A DNA stretch of 5,762 nt from a bacterium HR20. Lineage in GTDB: Bacteria; Bacteroidota; Ignavibacteria; Kapaibacteriales; NICIL-2. Positions 1-5,762 of the stretch are shown here, in pieces. A program made the position numbers and the translations under genes. The stretch lies in NCBI GenBank assembly GCA_002898675.1, contig BEHW01000116.1, forward strand, positions 1-5,762, written 5' to 3'. Each line of letters begins with the position of its first letter. Positions within the stretch are counted from its first letter, which is position 1. Below the pieces are notes generated by a model. The model worked only from the letters and a program-made list of their open reading frames with translations, searched no databases and had not been told where the DNA came from.

Positions 1-1773
1 AAACCGCAACGCGGCGAGGTTGTCCGCATCATCGAGCGGAACGAGCAGCCAATCGCCGGTACTCTCGAATCTGATGGAAGCTTCTACTTTGTCGTTCCGG
101 ATGAGGAGGTCTATCCCTTCGATTTTTTAGTTGCGCCGGACCGGCTCGGTCGTGCAAAACCTGGCGATAAGGTGCTGGCGCGCTTTCTGCGCTGGACCTC
201 GCCCCAGCATAATCCCGAAGTGGAGATCATCGAGGTCCTCGGCCGCCCTGGACGGGCACAATCGGAGTTCGAGAGCATATACCGCGAGTTTCAGTTACCC
301 CGGACGTATCCTGCGCCAGCAGTTGACGTTGCTCAAAAAGCCGCGCACGCACCGCAAACTGTCGGCAAACGCGAAGATTTTCGCTCGTGGGAGATTGTCA
401 CGATTGATCCACCCGACGCAAAAGATTTCGACGATGCGCTCTCGCTCGAGTTGCTCCCGAATGGGAACATGCAGCTTGGCGTCCACATCGCCGATGTCAG
501 TGCGTTCGTTCCAGAAGATTCGCCGCTCGATCGCGAAGCGCTCCAGCGCGGAACGAGCGTGTATCTGGTTGATGGCGTCGTTCCGATGTTGCCAGAAATT
601 CTCTCAAACGATGCGTGTTCGCTCGTTCCGGGGAAGGAACGCTTTGCCTACTCGGTTCTGATGGAATTTCGCCCGGACGGTGAACGCGTTGGCTACCGCA
701 TCACCGAGAGCACGATTATCAGCAAGCGCCGCTTTACCTACGAAGAGGTAGACCGGATTCTCGAGCGCGGAGAAGGGGACCATGCTCGGCTGGTCGGCGC
801 AATTGACAAGCTTGCGCAAATACTTCGCCGCAGACGCTTCGAAAGCGGCGGCATTGATTTTTCGACGCTCGAGCTACGCTTCGAACTCGATAGCAACGGC
901 GAACCCCAGCGTGCGTATATGAAAGGCTCCACGCGTGCAACGCGCTTAGTGGAAGAGTGCATGCTCGCTGCAAACCGTTGTGTCACCGAGCATGTCACTG
1001 CGCTCGGTCGGCGGTGGCGCATTCGAGGCGGGCTTCCGTTTCTCTACCGCGTCCACGATGAGCCAGATGCAGAAAAACTCCGCATGGCTGTTGCATTCGT
1101 TCGCTCGCTTGGATACGACGTCCCAATCGGGCGCGGTGGGTTGCGCTCCAGCGACATCAATCGAGTGCTGGCTGTTGTCGCAGAACGCCCAGAGGCTGCT
1201 GTCGTCAACATGGTGCTGCTTCGTTCAATGGCGAAGGCGCACTATTCCACGACGAACATTGGGCATTACGGGCTGGGCTTTACCGATTACACGCACTTTA
1301 CCTCGCCGATTCGTCGGTATCCGGATTTGGTGGTGCATCGGCTGCTCAAGGAATATTCGCTCGGCAAGCCTACGCCGCAGCGGATTGCGCACCTGCGGGA
1401 TCGGCTCGAACCGATCGCCGAGCATACATCCGAACGTGAACGCCATGCCGTCGAAGCAGAGCGTGCCTCGCAGAAAGTCGCGCAGGTGTTGCTGGCTCGT
1501 CGCTTCGAAGGAGCCGAATTCGACGCAACGATCACCGGAGTTGCCGAGTTCGGCGTCTTTGTCCTCTGTGATGAGATTTACGCCGAAGGGCTTTGCCCAG
1601 TCCGCTGGCTGCCGCGTGATCACTACGTGTTCGACGAACGTCGCTATGCGCTCGTCGGGCGTCACACGCATGCAACCTTTCAGCTCGGAAGTCGCATCCG
1701 CGTTCGGCTCGAACAGGTGCATCCTGGACGGCGGCACATTGATTTTCGCTACATCGGCAAGTCTACATCCTAA
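1..1773 (+). CDS. rnr: Ribonuclease R (RNase II/RNB family), 5'-truncated
   Basis: This is a processive 3'-to-5' exoribonuclease that degrades structured RNA in the cytoplasm. The frame is open from the first base, so the true start lies upstream; 590 residues are visible. In window residue numbers, about 1-75 is a cold-shock-like RNA-binding segment (G-E-V-V-R-I-I-E-R, then a G-x-F-Y-F-V-V-P strand). The RNB catalytic domain runs from about 125 to 450. Its metal-binding aspartates are seen as D136, D142, D144 and D145 (D-x5-D-x-D-D), followed by VHIADVSAFV and the signature THFTSPIRRYPD at 431-442. A C-terminal S1 domain begins near 504. Known RNase R proteins are roughly 700-800 residues, so about 100-150 N-terminal residues are missing. 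The protein stops right after the S1 domain, without the lysine-rich tail of E. coli RNase R. RNase II is the alternative, but the full RNB signatures and CSD-RNB-S1 order fit RNase R better. The cysS gene follows 14 nt later, suggesting an operon. Confidence 0.95.
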   Translation, partial: KPQRGEVVRIIERNEQPIAGTLESDGSFYFVVPDEEVYPFDFLVAPDRLGRAKPGDKVLARFLRWTSPQHNPEVEIIEVLGRPGRAQSEFESIYREFQLPRTYPAPAVDVAQKAAHAPQTVGKREDFRSWEIVTIDPPDAKDFDDALSLELLPNGNMQLGVHIADVSAFVPEDSPLDREALQRGTSVYLVDGVVPMLPEILSNDACSLVPGKERFAYSVLMEFRPDGERVGYRITESTIISKRRFTYEEVDRILERGEGDHARLVGAIDKLAQILRRRRFESGGIDFSTLELRFELDSNGEPQRAYMKGSTRATRLVEECMLAANRCVTEHVTALGRRWRIRGGLPFLYRVHDEPDAEKLRMAVAFVRSLGYDVPIGRGGLRSSDINRVLAVVAERPEAAVVNMVLLRSMAKAHYSTTNIGHYGLGFTDYTHFTSPIRRYPDLVVHRLLKEYSLGKPTPQRIAHLRDRLEPIAEHTSERERHAVEAERASQKVAQVLLARRFEGAEFDATITGVAEFGVFVLCDEIYAEGLCPVRWLPRDHYVFDERRYALVGRHTHATFQLGSRIRVRLEQVHPGRRHIDFRYIGKSTS

Positions 1774-1778
1774 GGTGG
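1772..1778 (+). promoter_or_regulatory. Ribosome binding site of cysS
   Basis: AAGGTGG differs from the ideal AAGGAGG at one base. It sits 9 nt before the ATG at 1788 and overlaps the rnr stop codon (TAA, 1771-1773). This supports the ATG as the cysS start and suggests translational coupling to rnr. Confidence 0.65.
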
Positions 1779-1787
1779 CAGTCTCAA

Positions 1788-3245
1788 ATGGAGATTCGGC
1801 TTTACAACACCCTCTCACGCACAGTCGAACATTTCGAACCGCTCCAGCCAGGGCTGGTGCGGATGTATTCATGCGGTCCGACGGTGTACAATCATGTGCA
1901 CATCGGGAACTTGCGAGCGTTCCTCTGCGCTGATGTGCTCCAGCGCGTCTTGCGGCATCTTGGGGGATGGTCGGTTCGCTGGGTGATGAACATCACCGAT
2001 ATTGACGACAAAACAATCCGCGACAGCCAGCCAGGGAGCGCAGCGTGGAAACCAGATCGCATGGGCGAACAAACCGGCGACCCGCGAGAAAATCTTCGCC
2101 GACTGACGCGCTATTACGAAGAGGTGTTCTTGCAAGACATCGCGGCGATCGGGATTCGGCGGGAGCATTTCTACGCGATGCCACGGGCAACGGACTACAT
2201 CCCCGCGATGATGGAGCTTATCCGGCGTATCTGGCGCAACGGCTATGCCTACGTTGCAGGGGGCAGCGTGTACTTCGACCTTTCGGCGTGGATCAAGGAG
2301 CATCCCTATGGCTTGCTGTTCGCTGTTGATTTGCAGAACTTCATCGCTGGTGCACGCATTGATGCAGATCAGTACGAGCGCGAAGAGGTCTCGGATTTTG
2401 TGCTCTGGAAAGGTCGCAAGGAGGGAGAACCTTTCTGGGAGCTGAGGCTCGATGATGGTACGGTCCTCCCTGGCCGTCCAGGCTGGCATATCGAATGCTC
2501 GGCGATGGGGCATGAACTGCTCGGTTTGCCGTTTGATATTCACACCGGCGGTGTGGATTTGCGTTTCCCGCACCACGAAGACGAAATCGCGCAGAGTGCA
2601 GCGGGCTACGGGTCCGAGACCGCGCGTTTTTGGGTGCACAACGAGTTCCTCGAAGTCGAGGGACAGAAGATGAGCAAGTCGCTGGGCAATTTTTACACGC
2701 TCGAGGATCTCGTCGCCCGTGGGCTCGATCCGCTCGATGTTCGGTATGCGATGCTCGGAGCGCACTACCAATCGGTGTATAACTTCACGTTCGAGGGTGT
2801 GGCAGCGGCGCGCCGTGCACGCCGCCGTGTGCAGGAGTACATCTACCAGCTTTTCGAGCGTGGGGGGAGCCGTTCGTGTGATGTTGAGTTGATCCGCACG
2901 GAGGTCTTCGGGCACCTTGCCGATAATCTCCACACACCCAAAGCACTGGCAGCGCTGTTTACGTTCATCGGCGAGCATCCTGCCGCTGAGCTTGATCGCG
3001 ACAGTCGCAACGCACTGCGTGAATTTTTCACGGTGCTCAACGAGATTATTGGCGTCTGGGAAATCAGCGAGCGTCCGCCAGTGGTGATTCCACCCGATGT
3101 GGCGCAACTTGCCGCCGAGCGGTGGCAGGCGCGTCTGCAGCGAGATTTTGCGCGTGCCGATCAAATTCGCCAGGAGATTGCCCGTCGCGGCTACGCCGTG
3201 CGTGACCGCAGCGATGGGTACGATGTCGTTCCACTGGAAGAGTAG
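1788..3245 (+). CDS. cysS: Cysteinyl-tRNA synthetase
   Basis: This class I aminoacyl-tRNA synthetase charges tRNA-Cys with cysteine in the cytoplasm, using ATP. The 485-residue protein is complete. The first signature is YSCGPTVY followed by HIGN at residues 38-41, the class I HIGH motif in a common HIGN variant. The second is KMSKS at 294-298. The four expected zinc ligands are all present as C29, C237 (in WHIEC), H262 and E266 (in HHEDE), matching C28, C209, H234 and E238 of E. coli. An ITDIDDK strand follows the HIGN motif as usual. The protein is about 25 residues longer than E. coli CysS. The extra residues lie before C237, mainly in the loop after ITDIDDK. The C-terminal anticodon-binding region ends in the usual short R-G-Y-A-V-R-D tail. 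The ATG at 1788 is preceded by a good Shine-Dalgarno sequence. Transcription is probably shared with rnr upstream and the DUF2520 gene downstream. Confidence 0.98.
   Translation: MEIRLYNTLSRTVEHFEPLQPGLVRMYSCGPTVYNHVHIGNLRAFLCADVLQRVLRHLGGWSVRWVMNITDIDDKTIRDSQPGSAAWKPDRMGEQTGDPRENLRRLTRYYEEVFLQDIAAIGIRREHFYAMPRATDYIPAMMELIRRIWRNGYAYVAGGSVYFDLSAWIKEHPYGLLFAVDLQNFIAGARIDADQYEREEVSDFVLWKGRKEGEPFWELRLDDGTVLPGRPGWHIECSAMGHELLGLPFDIHTGGVDLRFPHHEDEIAQSAAGYGSETARFWVHNEFLEVEGQKMSKSLGNFYTLEDLVARGLDPLDVRYAMLGAHYQSVYNFTFEGVAAARRARRRVQEYIYQLFERGGSRSCDVELIRTEVFGHLADNLHTPKALAALFTFIGEHPAAELDRDSRNALREFFTVLNEIIGVWEISERPPVVIPPDVAQLAAERWQARLQRDFARADQIRQEIARRGYAVRDRSDGYDVVPLEE
3236..3242 (+). promoter_or_regulatory. 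Probable ribosome binding site of the DUF2520 gene
   Basis: GGAAGAG-like purine-rich sequence lies inside the last codons of cysS, 11 nt before the GTG at 3254. It is a weak match at slightly long spacing. It supports the GTG start over a TTG at 3272 and fits coupling of this gene to cysS translation. Confidence 0.35.
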
Positions 3246-3253
3246 GTGCTGCG

Positions 3254-4168
3254 GTGTCGTCGCTCGAATCGTTGCAGATTGCACCGTCGGTTGGGGCGCT
3301 TCCGTTCCGCATTGGCATCGTCGGCGGGGGGCGGGTCGGTGGAGCGATCGCTCGAGCGCTTGCACCGAACGTTGCATGGATTGTTGCTCGGTCGCCCCAG
3401 CGACGCAGTCAGCTTCGCCGGTGGTTAGAGTGGACCCCAATTGTTGGGACACTCGACGAGATCGCTGTCCTGCCCCAGGCGCTCATTCTCGCCGTCCCCG
3501 ATAGTACGCTTGCTTCCATTGCTGTGGATGTCGCACGGCGTTTCGGCCGACAGCTCGAGGGTGTTCTGGTCGTGCACTGTTCGGGAGTGCTCACCCGCGC
3601 GGCCATCGCACCAGTGGAAGCATTCGGTGGCAATGCTGCTGCTGCGCATCCGTTTACGATGATCCCGGAGCCTGATCCGATGTGGCTCTACGGTGCAGTG
3701 TGGGGTGTCGAAGCAAAGGACGTTGTCCGTGAGCAGATTGAACGCCTCATTTCGGCACTTGGTGGAATCCCATATTGGCTGGGGGAAGTGAGCCCGCAGC
3801 GGAAAGCGCTCTATCACCTTGCAGCTGTGCTTGCATCCAATGTGACGACGGCGGCAATTGCAGCAGCGCTCCGTGCAGCCGAGGCAGCGGCGATACCCGC
3901 TGAGTTGTTTCTGCCACCGATTCTGCACGCAACGATGGAAAATGCGATTGCATCGCTCCGCGAGAGGGCAACTGTTGCGCGGACAGGTCCGCTTGAGCGC
4001 GGCGACATTGAAACGATCGAACGCCATCTGGCTGCACTCGAGGAGTATCCGTCCTTGCAGCGGCAGTACTGTGCGTTTCTCCGTGCGATGCTCAGTGAGC
4101 GAGAGCATGTACCTGGAGCGCTTGTTTCGCTGCTGAATCACTCCTGCCCAGCAGCATCGTCAGAATAG
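3254..4168 (+). CDS. Rossmann-like, DUF2520 domain protein (putative NAD(P)-dependent oxidoreductase)
   Basis: This 304-residue protein belongs to a widespread bacterial family of unknown substrate. The N-terminal half is a Rossmann dinucleotide-binding fold: strand IGIVGGG with the G24-x-G26-x-x-G29 loop, then a second strand ALILAVPDS. The family landmarks that follow are HCSG at 108-111, an A-H-P at 131-133, KALYHLAAVLASN with K184, Y187 and H188, and TGPLERGD at 244-251 with H258 shortly after. The C-terminal half is helical and alanine-rich, like the dimerisation domain of 6-phosphogluconate dehydrogenase or ketopantoate reductase relatives. No signal peptide or membrane span is seen. 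The GTG start lies 8 nt after the cysS stop, so co-expression is likely. ProC-type pyrroline-5-carboxylate reductase was considered, but the HCSG, YHLAAV and TGPxxRGD blocks point to DUF2520. The biochemical reaction is not known to me. Confidence 0.88.
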   Translation: MSSLESLQIAPSVGALPFRIGIVGGGRVGGAIARALAPNVAWIVARSPQRRSQLRRWLEWTPIVGTLDEIAVLPQALILAVPDSTLASIAVDVARRFGRQLEGVLVVHCSGVLTRAAIAPVEAFGGNAAAAHPFTMIPEPDPMWLYGAVWGVEAKDVVREQIERLISALGGIPYWLGEVSPQRKALYHLAAVLASNVTTAAIAAALRAAEAAAIPAELFLPPILHATMENAIASLRERATVARTGPLERGDIETIERHLAALEEYPSLQRQYCAFLRAMLSEREHVPGALVSLLNHSCPAASSE

Positions 4169-4237
4169 GTGCGTCACTCGTAGCACGAACGGCAATTGTC
4201 TCGGTCTAACGGCACAGTATCCATGCAGTAGCATTCG

Positions 4238-4271
4238 CGTCATTCTGAGCGTGGGTGCACTCGGAATGCCG
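4238..4271 (+). repeat. Imperfect inverted repeat (hairpin) abutting the tRNA promoter
   Basis: CATTCTGAG (4241-4249) pairs with CTCGGAATG (4260-4268) over 9 bp with one G-U pair around a 10-nt loop. Two further C-G/G-C pairs follow after a T-C mismatch (4238-4239 with 4270-4271). It begins 70 nt after the DUF2520 stop and ends exactly where the TAnnTTTG box begins. It could be a weak terminator for the upstream operon (only TATATTT, no true T-run, follows), an operator, or one copy of a dispersed REP-like palindrome. The 5' arm resembles a short TCATTCTGAGCG motif that I recall as repetitive in many genomes. Confidence 0.5.
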
Positions 4272-4279
4272 TATATTTG
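4272..4279 (+). promoter_or_regulatory. Bacteroidota-type promoter -7 box upstream of tRNA-Gln
   Basis: TATATTTG matches the TAnnTTTG consensus known for the primary sigma factor of Bacteroidota at all six fixed positions. It ends 30 nt before the mature tRNA 5' end, which places a start site near 4286 and gives a leader of about 25 nt. A -33 TTTG-like element is not clear: the nearest candidate, TCTG at 4244-4247, is 24 nt upstream and lies within the hairpin. The box probably drives tRNA-Gln and, by read-through, prs and rplY. Confidence 0.55.
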
Positions 4280-4309
4280 CGGCCCGAAACGAGCGATCAC
4301 AACTGTGGT

Positions 4310-4381
4310 TGGGGCGTCGCCAAGTGGCAAGGCAGCGGACTTTGGATCCGCCATTCGTTGGTTCGAATCCAGCCGCCCCAG
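4310..4381 (+). tRNA. tRNA-Gln (anticodon TTG)
   Basis: A full cloverleaf of 72 nt can be folded. The acceptor stem is TGGGGCG (4310-4316) with CGCCCCA (4374-4380). The D stem is GCC/GGC (4319-4321, 4331-4333) with AAGTGGCAA in the loop. The anticodon stem is GCGGA/TCCGC (4335-4339, 4347-4351) around CTTTGGA, giving TTG at 4342-4344. The variable loop has 5 nt. The T stem is GTTGG/CCAGC with one G-U pair and loop TTCGAAT. The weak U1-A72 pair and G73 discriminator are known glutamine identity features and support the call. The next bases are CAG, so the 3' CCA is not encoded and must be added by a nucleotidyltransferase. Confidence 0.97.
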
Positions 4382-4468
4382 CAGGATGCTGGCTGTGCCA
4401 GCAATGACAGCGTGCGGCATTCCGCCGAGCGCAGGTGGCTGTCCCCAGGAGCACTGTTCCGAATATCC
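4382..4468 (+). other. tRNA-prs spacer / prs leader
   Basis: This 87-nt stretch links the tRNA to prs. It contains the 4387-4403 hairpin near its start. I see no TAnnTTTG box and no convincing -35/-10 pair, so prs probably depends on the promoter ahead of the tRNA. The only Shine-Dalgarno-like sequence is AGGAG at 4447-4451, 17 nt before the ATG, which is too far to be a normal ribosome binding site. Confidence 0.5.
4387..4403 (+). repeat. Perfect 7-bp hairpin just 3' of the tRNA
   Basis: TGCTGGC (4387-4393) and GCCAGCA (4397-4403) are exact reverse complements around a TGT loop, 5 nt after the tRNA discriminator base. No T-run follows, so it does not look like a complete intrinsic terminator. 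It may mark the 3' end for tRNA processing or attenuate transcription into prs. Confidence 0.5.
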
Positions 4469-5461
4469 ATGATCGAGTCGTCGCCGCTTGCTGGATTGCA
4501 CCCCTTGCATGAAGGCGTCGTTCCCGCCGAGATCAAAATCGTTGCTGGTCGGTCGCATCCAGAGCTTGCCGCCCGCGTTGCAAGGGCAGCAGGGCTCGAG
4601 CTGGCAAACGTCACGATCCGCAACTTCAGCGACGGCGAAATCTGGGTCAAGTATGAAGAGAACATCCGCGGGGTGGATTTGTTCATCATTCAATCCACTT
4701 ATGCTCCAGCGGAGAACTTGATGGAGTTGCTCATCCTGATTGATGCTGCGCGGCGAGCATCGGCTTCCCGGATTACCGCGGTCATACCGTACTTTGGGTA
4801 TGCACGGCAAGATCGGAAAGATCAGCCGCGCGTCTCGATTACGGCGAAGCTCGTTGCCAACGTTCTCACTGTTGCAGGAGCTGATCGTGTCATCACAATT
4901 GACCTGCACACGCCACAGCTCCAAGGGTTCTTTGATATTCCGCTCGACCATCTCTATGCATCGCGAGTGCTGTTGCCGGTTCTCGAGCAGGAGCAGCTCG
5001 ATCGTTTGGCGGTTGCCGCCCCCGACGTTGGCGGTGCTAAAACCGCACGCGCGTATGCGAAGCGACTCCACGCAGATCTAGTGCTCGTGGATAAACGCCG
5101 CCCAGCGCCCAATGTGAGCGAAATCATGACAGTCATCGGGGACGTCGAGGGGAAGGATGTTATCATCGTTGATGATTTGATTGATACCGGCGGGACATTC
5201 GTCAGCTGCGCGCGCACGCTAAAGTCGCATGGAGCGCGCACGATCGTGGGTTCATGTACGCACCCAGTCTTCTCTGGTCATGCGCTCGAGGCAATCGAGG
5301 AATGCGAAGACATCGAGCGCGTCTATGTGACCGACACGATTCCACTGCGGCGGCCATCGCCGAAGATTCGCGTCGTCTCGGTTGCGGAATTACTCGCAGA
5401 AGCAATTCTGCGGACGCATCGGAACGAATCAATTTCATCGTTGTTCGACATCATTCGGTAG
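4469..5461 (+). CDS. prs: Ribose-phosphate pyrophosphokinase (PRPP synthetase)
   Basis: The enzyme makes 5-phosphoribosyl 1-pyrophosphate from ribose 5-phosphate and ATP, feeding purine, pyrimidine, NAD, histidine and tryptophan synthesis in the cytoplasm. The protein has 330 residues. It shows the N-terminal strand IKIVAG (22-27), the FSDGE segment (53-57), the flexible catalytic/ATP region PYFGYARQDRK (107-117), the metal-binding DLH at 145-147, and the PRPP loop VDDLIDTGGT at 234-243. All expected catalytic elements are present. The frame runs on upstream through the tRNA, so the start must be chosen; ATG at 4469 is the first ATG after the tRNA. It gives about 20 residues before the conserved core, more than the usual few, so TTG at 4496 or 4505 cannot be excluded. 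No good Shine-Dalgarno sequence supports any of them. The rplY gene follows after 24 nt, and shared transcription is likely. Confidence 0.97.
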   Translation: MIESSPLAGLHPLHEGVVPAEIKIVAGRSHPELAARVARAAGLELANVTIRNFSDGEIWVKYEENIRGVDLFIIQSTYAPAENLMELLILIDAARRASASRITAVIPYFGYARQDRKDQPRVSITAKLVANVLTVAGADRVITIDLHTPQLQGFFDIPLDHLYASRVLLPVLEQEQLDRLAVAAPDVGGAKTARAYAKRLHADLVLVDKRRPAPNVSEIMTVIGDVEGKDVIIVDDLIDTGGTFVSCARTLKSHGARTIVGSCTHPVFSGHALEAIEECEDIERVYVTDTIPLRRPSPKIRVVSVAELLAEAILRTHRNESISSLFDIIR

Positions 5462-5485
5462 GTATCACAACAATCCACCTCTGCA

Positions 5486-5762
5486 ATGAGCGACTTTGTT
5501 CTCACTGCGACACTGCGCCCGACTGGCAAACAAGCGGCAAAACAAGTGCGTCGGCGTGGCTTGGTCCCTGGCATTTTCTACACGCCTGGCGCTGAGCCAA
5601 TCCCCATCGCTGTCAAGCCACTGGCCTTGCGACCTTTTGTCTCTCCCCTTGCCACGCCCCTCGTTCCGCTTCTCCTCTCATCCCCTCCCTCCCCCTCCTC
5701 TTTCCTCCTCCCCTACTTCGCCTTCTCTCCTTTGCCCGCTTCCATCCCGCACGTTTACTTCT
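5486..5762 (+). CDS. rplY: Ribosomal protein L25 (Ctc/TL5 family), 3'-truncated
   Basis: L25 binds 5S rRNA in the large ribosomal subunit. The first 52 residues fit the family well: an LTATLRPTGK strand, then a basic V-R-R-R-G-L-V-P-G-I-F-Y segment, then EPIPIAVKPLALRPFV. This is the expected N-terminal beta-barrel. The ATG lies 24 nt after the prs stop, a common neighbour arrangement in Bacteroidota-like genomes as I recall. No clear Shine-Dalgarno sequence is seen. From residue 53 (base 5642) on, the translated sequence turns into an S/P/L/F-rich string. It still keeps the family spacing, including F-x-P followed by H-V-x-F near the end, which corresponds to the FDPxT...HVDF region of L25. 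I treat that part as corrupted sequence, so the annotation is reliable only to about 5641. The gene runs off the window; the C-terminal part is not visible. Confidence 0.85.
   Translation, partial: MSDFVLTATLRPTGKQAAKQVRRRGLVPGIFYTPGAEPIPIAVKPLALRPFVSPLATPLVPLLLSSPPSPSSFLLPYFAFSPLPASIPHVYF
5642..5762. other. Purine-depleted, probably corrupted contig end
   Basis: Only 15 of the last 121 bases are purines, and 5681-5714 is an unbroken run of 34 pyrimidines. By comparison, 5521-5580 has 32 purines in 60. The L25 frame remains open, and the implied changes from expected codons are transversions such as A to C and G to T or C. It is not a simple repeat, and no known element explains it. Confidence 0.7.

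Noticed and set aside
980..1933. A 317-codon plus-strand frame overlapping rnr and cysS
   Set aside because: Its translation is rich in S, R and W with no domain pattern, while the rnr frame carries the catalytic signatures over the same bases.
1869..3452. A 527-codon open frame on the minus strand opposite cysS
   Set aside because: It lies entirely antisense to a gene with complete synthetase motifs and shows no recognisable domain. Long antisense frames are expected from GC-rich codon use.
4277..4468. N-terminal extension of prs through the tRNA gene
   Set aside because: The open frame translates the tRNA itself; the conserved protein begins after 4469.
4160..5071. A 303-codon minus-strand frame spanning the tRNA and the first part of prs
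   Set aside because: It runs antisense through a clear tRNA and the PRPP synthetase core, with no family-like motifs.
5254..5595. A 113-codon plus-strand frame crossing the prs-rplY junction
   Set aside because: It is out of frame with both well-recognised genes and has no family resemblance.
5642..5762. A functional polypyrimidine tract, simple repeat or novel low-complexity protein domain
   Set aside because: There is no repeat unit, and the residue spacing still matches L25, which fits corrupted sequence better.
1..5762. CRISPR arrays, insertion sequences, integrase or phage genes, toxin-antitoxin or defence systems
   Set aside because: I scanned for regularly spaced repeats, terminal inverted repeats and familiar motifs of these systems and saw none; the content is core housekeeping.

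Overview
The window is a compact, housekeeping-type bacterial fragment of moderately high GC. All genes are on the + strand and both ends cut through genes, so it may be a whole short contig. I favour the FCB group (Bacteroidota/Chlorobiota and relatives). The reasons are an exact TAnnTTTG box upstream of the tRNA gene, which is the Bacteroidota-type -7 promoter element; the order tRNA-Gln, prs, rplY, which I recall from that group; and the style of the CysS, PRPP synthetase and L25 proteins. That placement is an inference from memory and cannot be refined to genus.

Left block (1-4168) is a tight three-gene run. It holds the C-terminal three quarters or so of ribonuclease R (rnr), then cysteinyl-tRNA synthetase (cysS) after a 14-nt gap, then a DUF2520/Rossmann-fold putative oxidoreductase of unknown function with a GTG start 8 nt after the cysS stop. 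The spacing suggests one operon whose promoter lies upstream of the window.

Middle (4169-4468) is the only real non-coding region. It contains a 9-bp-stem hairpin touching a TAnnTTTG promoter box, a complete tRNA-Gln(TTG) gene without encoded CCA, a second perfect 7-bp hairpin 5 nt past the tRNA, and a leader of about 65 nt to prs.

Right block (4469-5762) holds prs (PRPP synthetase, intact) and the start of rplY (ribosomal protein L25/Ctc). No second promoter is evident between the tRNA and prs, so tRNA-Gln, prs and rplY may be co-transcribed. The genes serve RNA turnover, aminoacylation, nucleotide precursor supply and ribosome assembly.

The most unusual signal is in the last 121 nt. The L25 frame stays open and still aligns residue by residue with the family pattern, but almost every purine has been replaced by a pyrimidine (15 purines in 121 nt, one run of 34 pyrimidines). 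I read this as a corrupted contig end from sequencing or assembly, not biology. I found no credible new defence, mobile or CRISPR system here.
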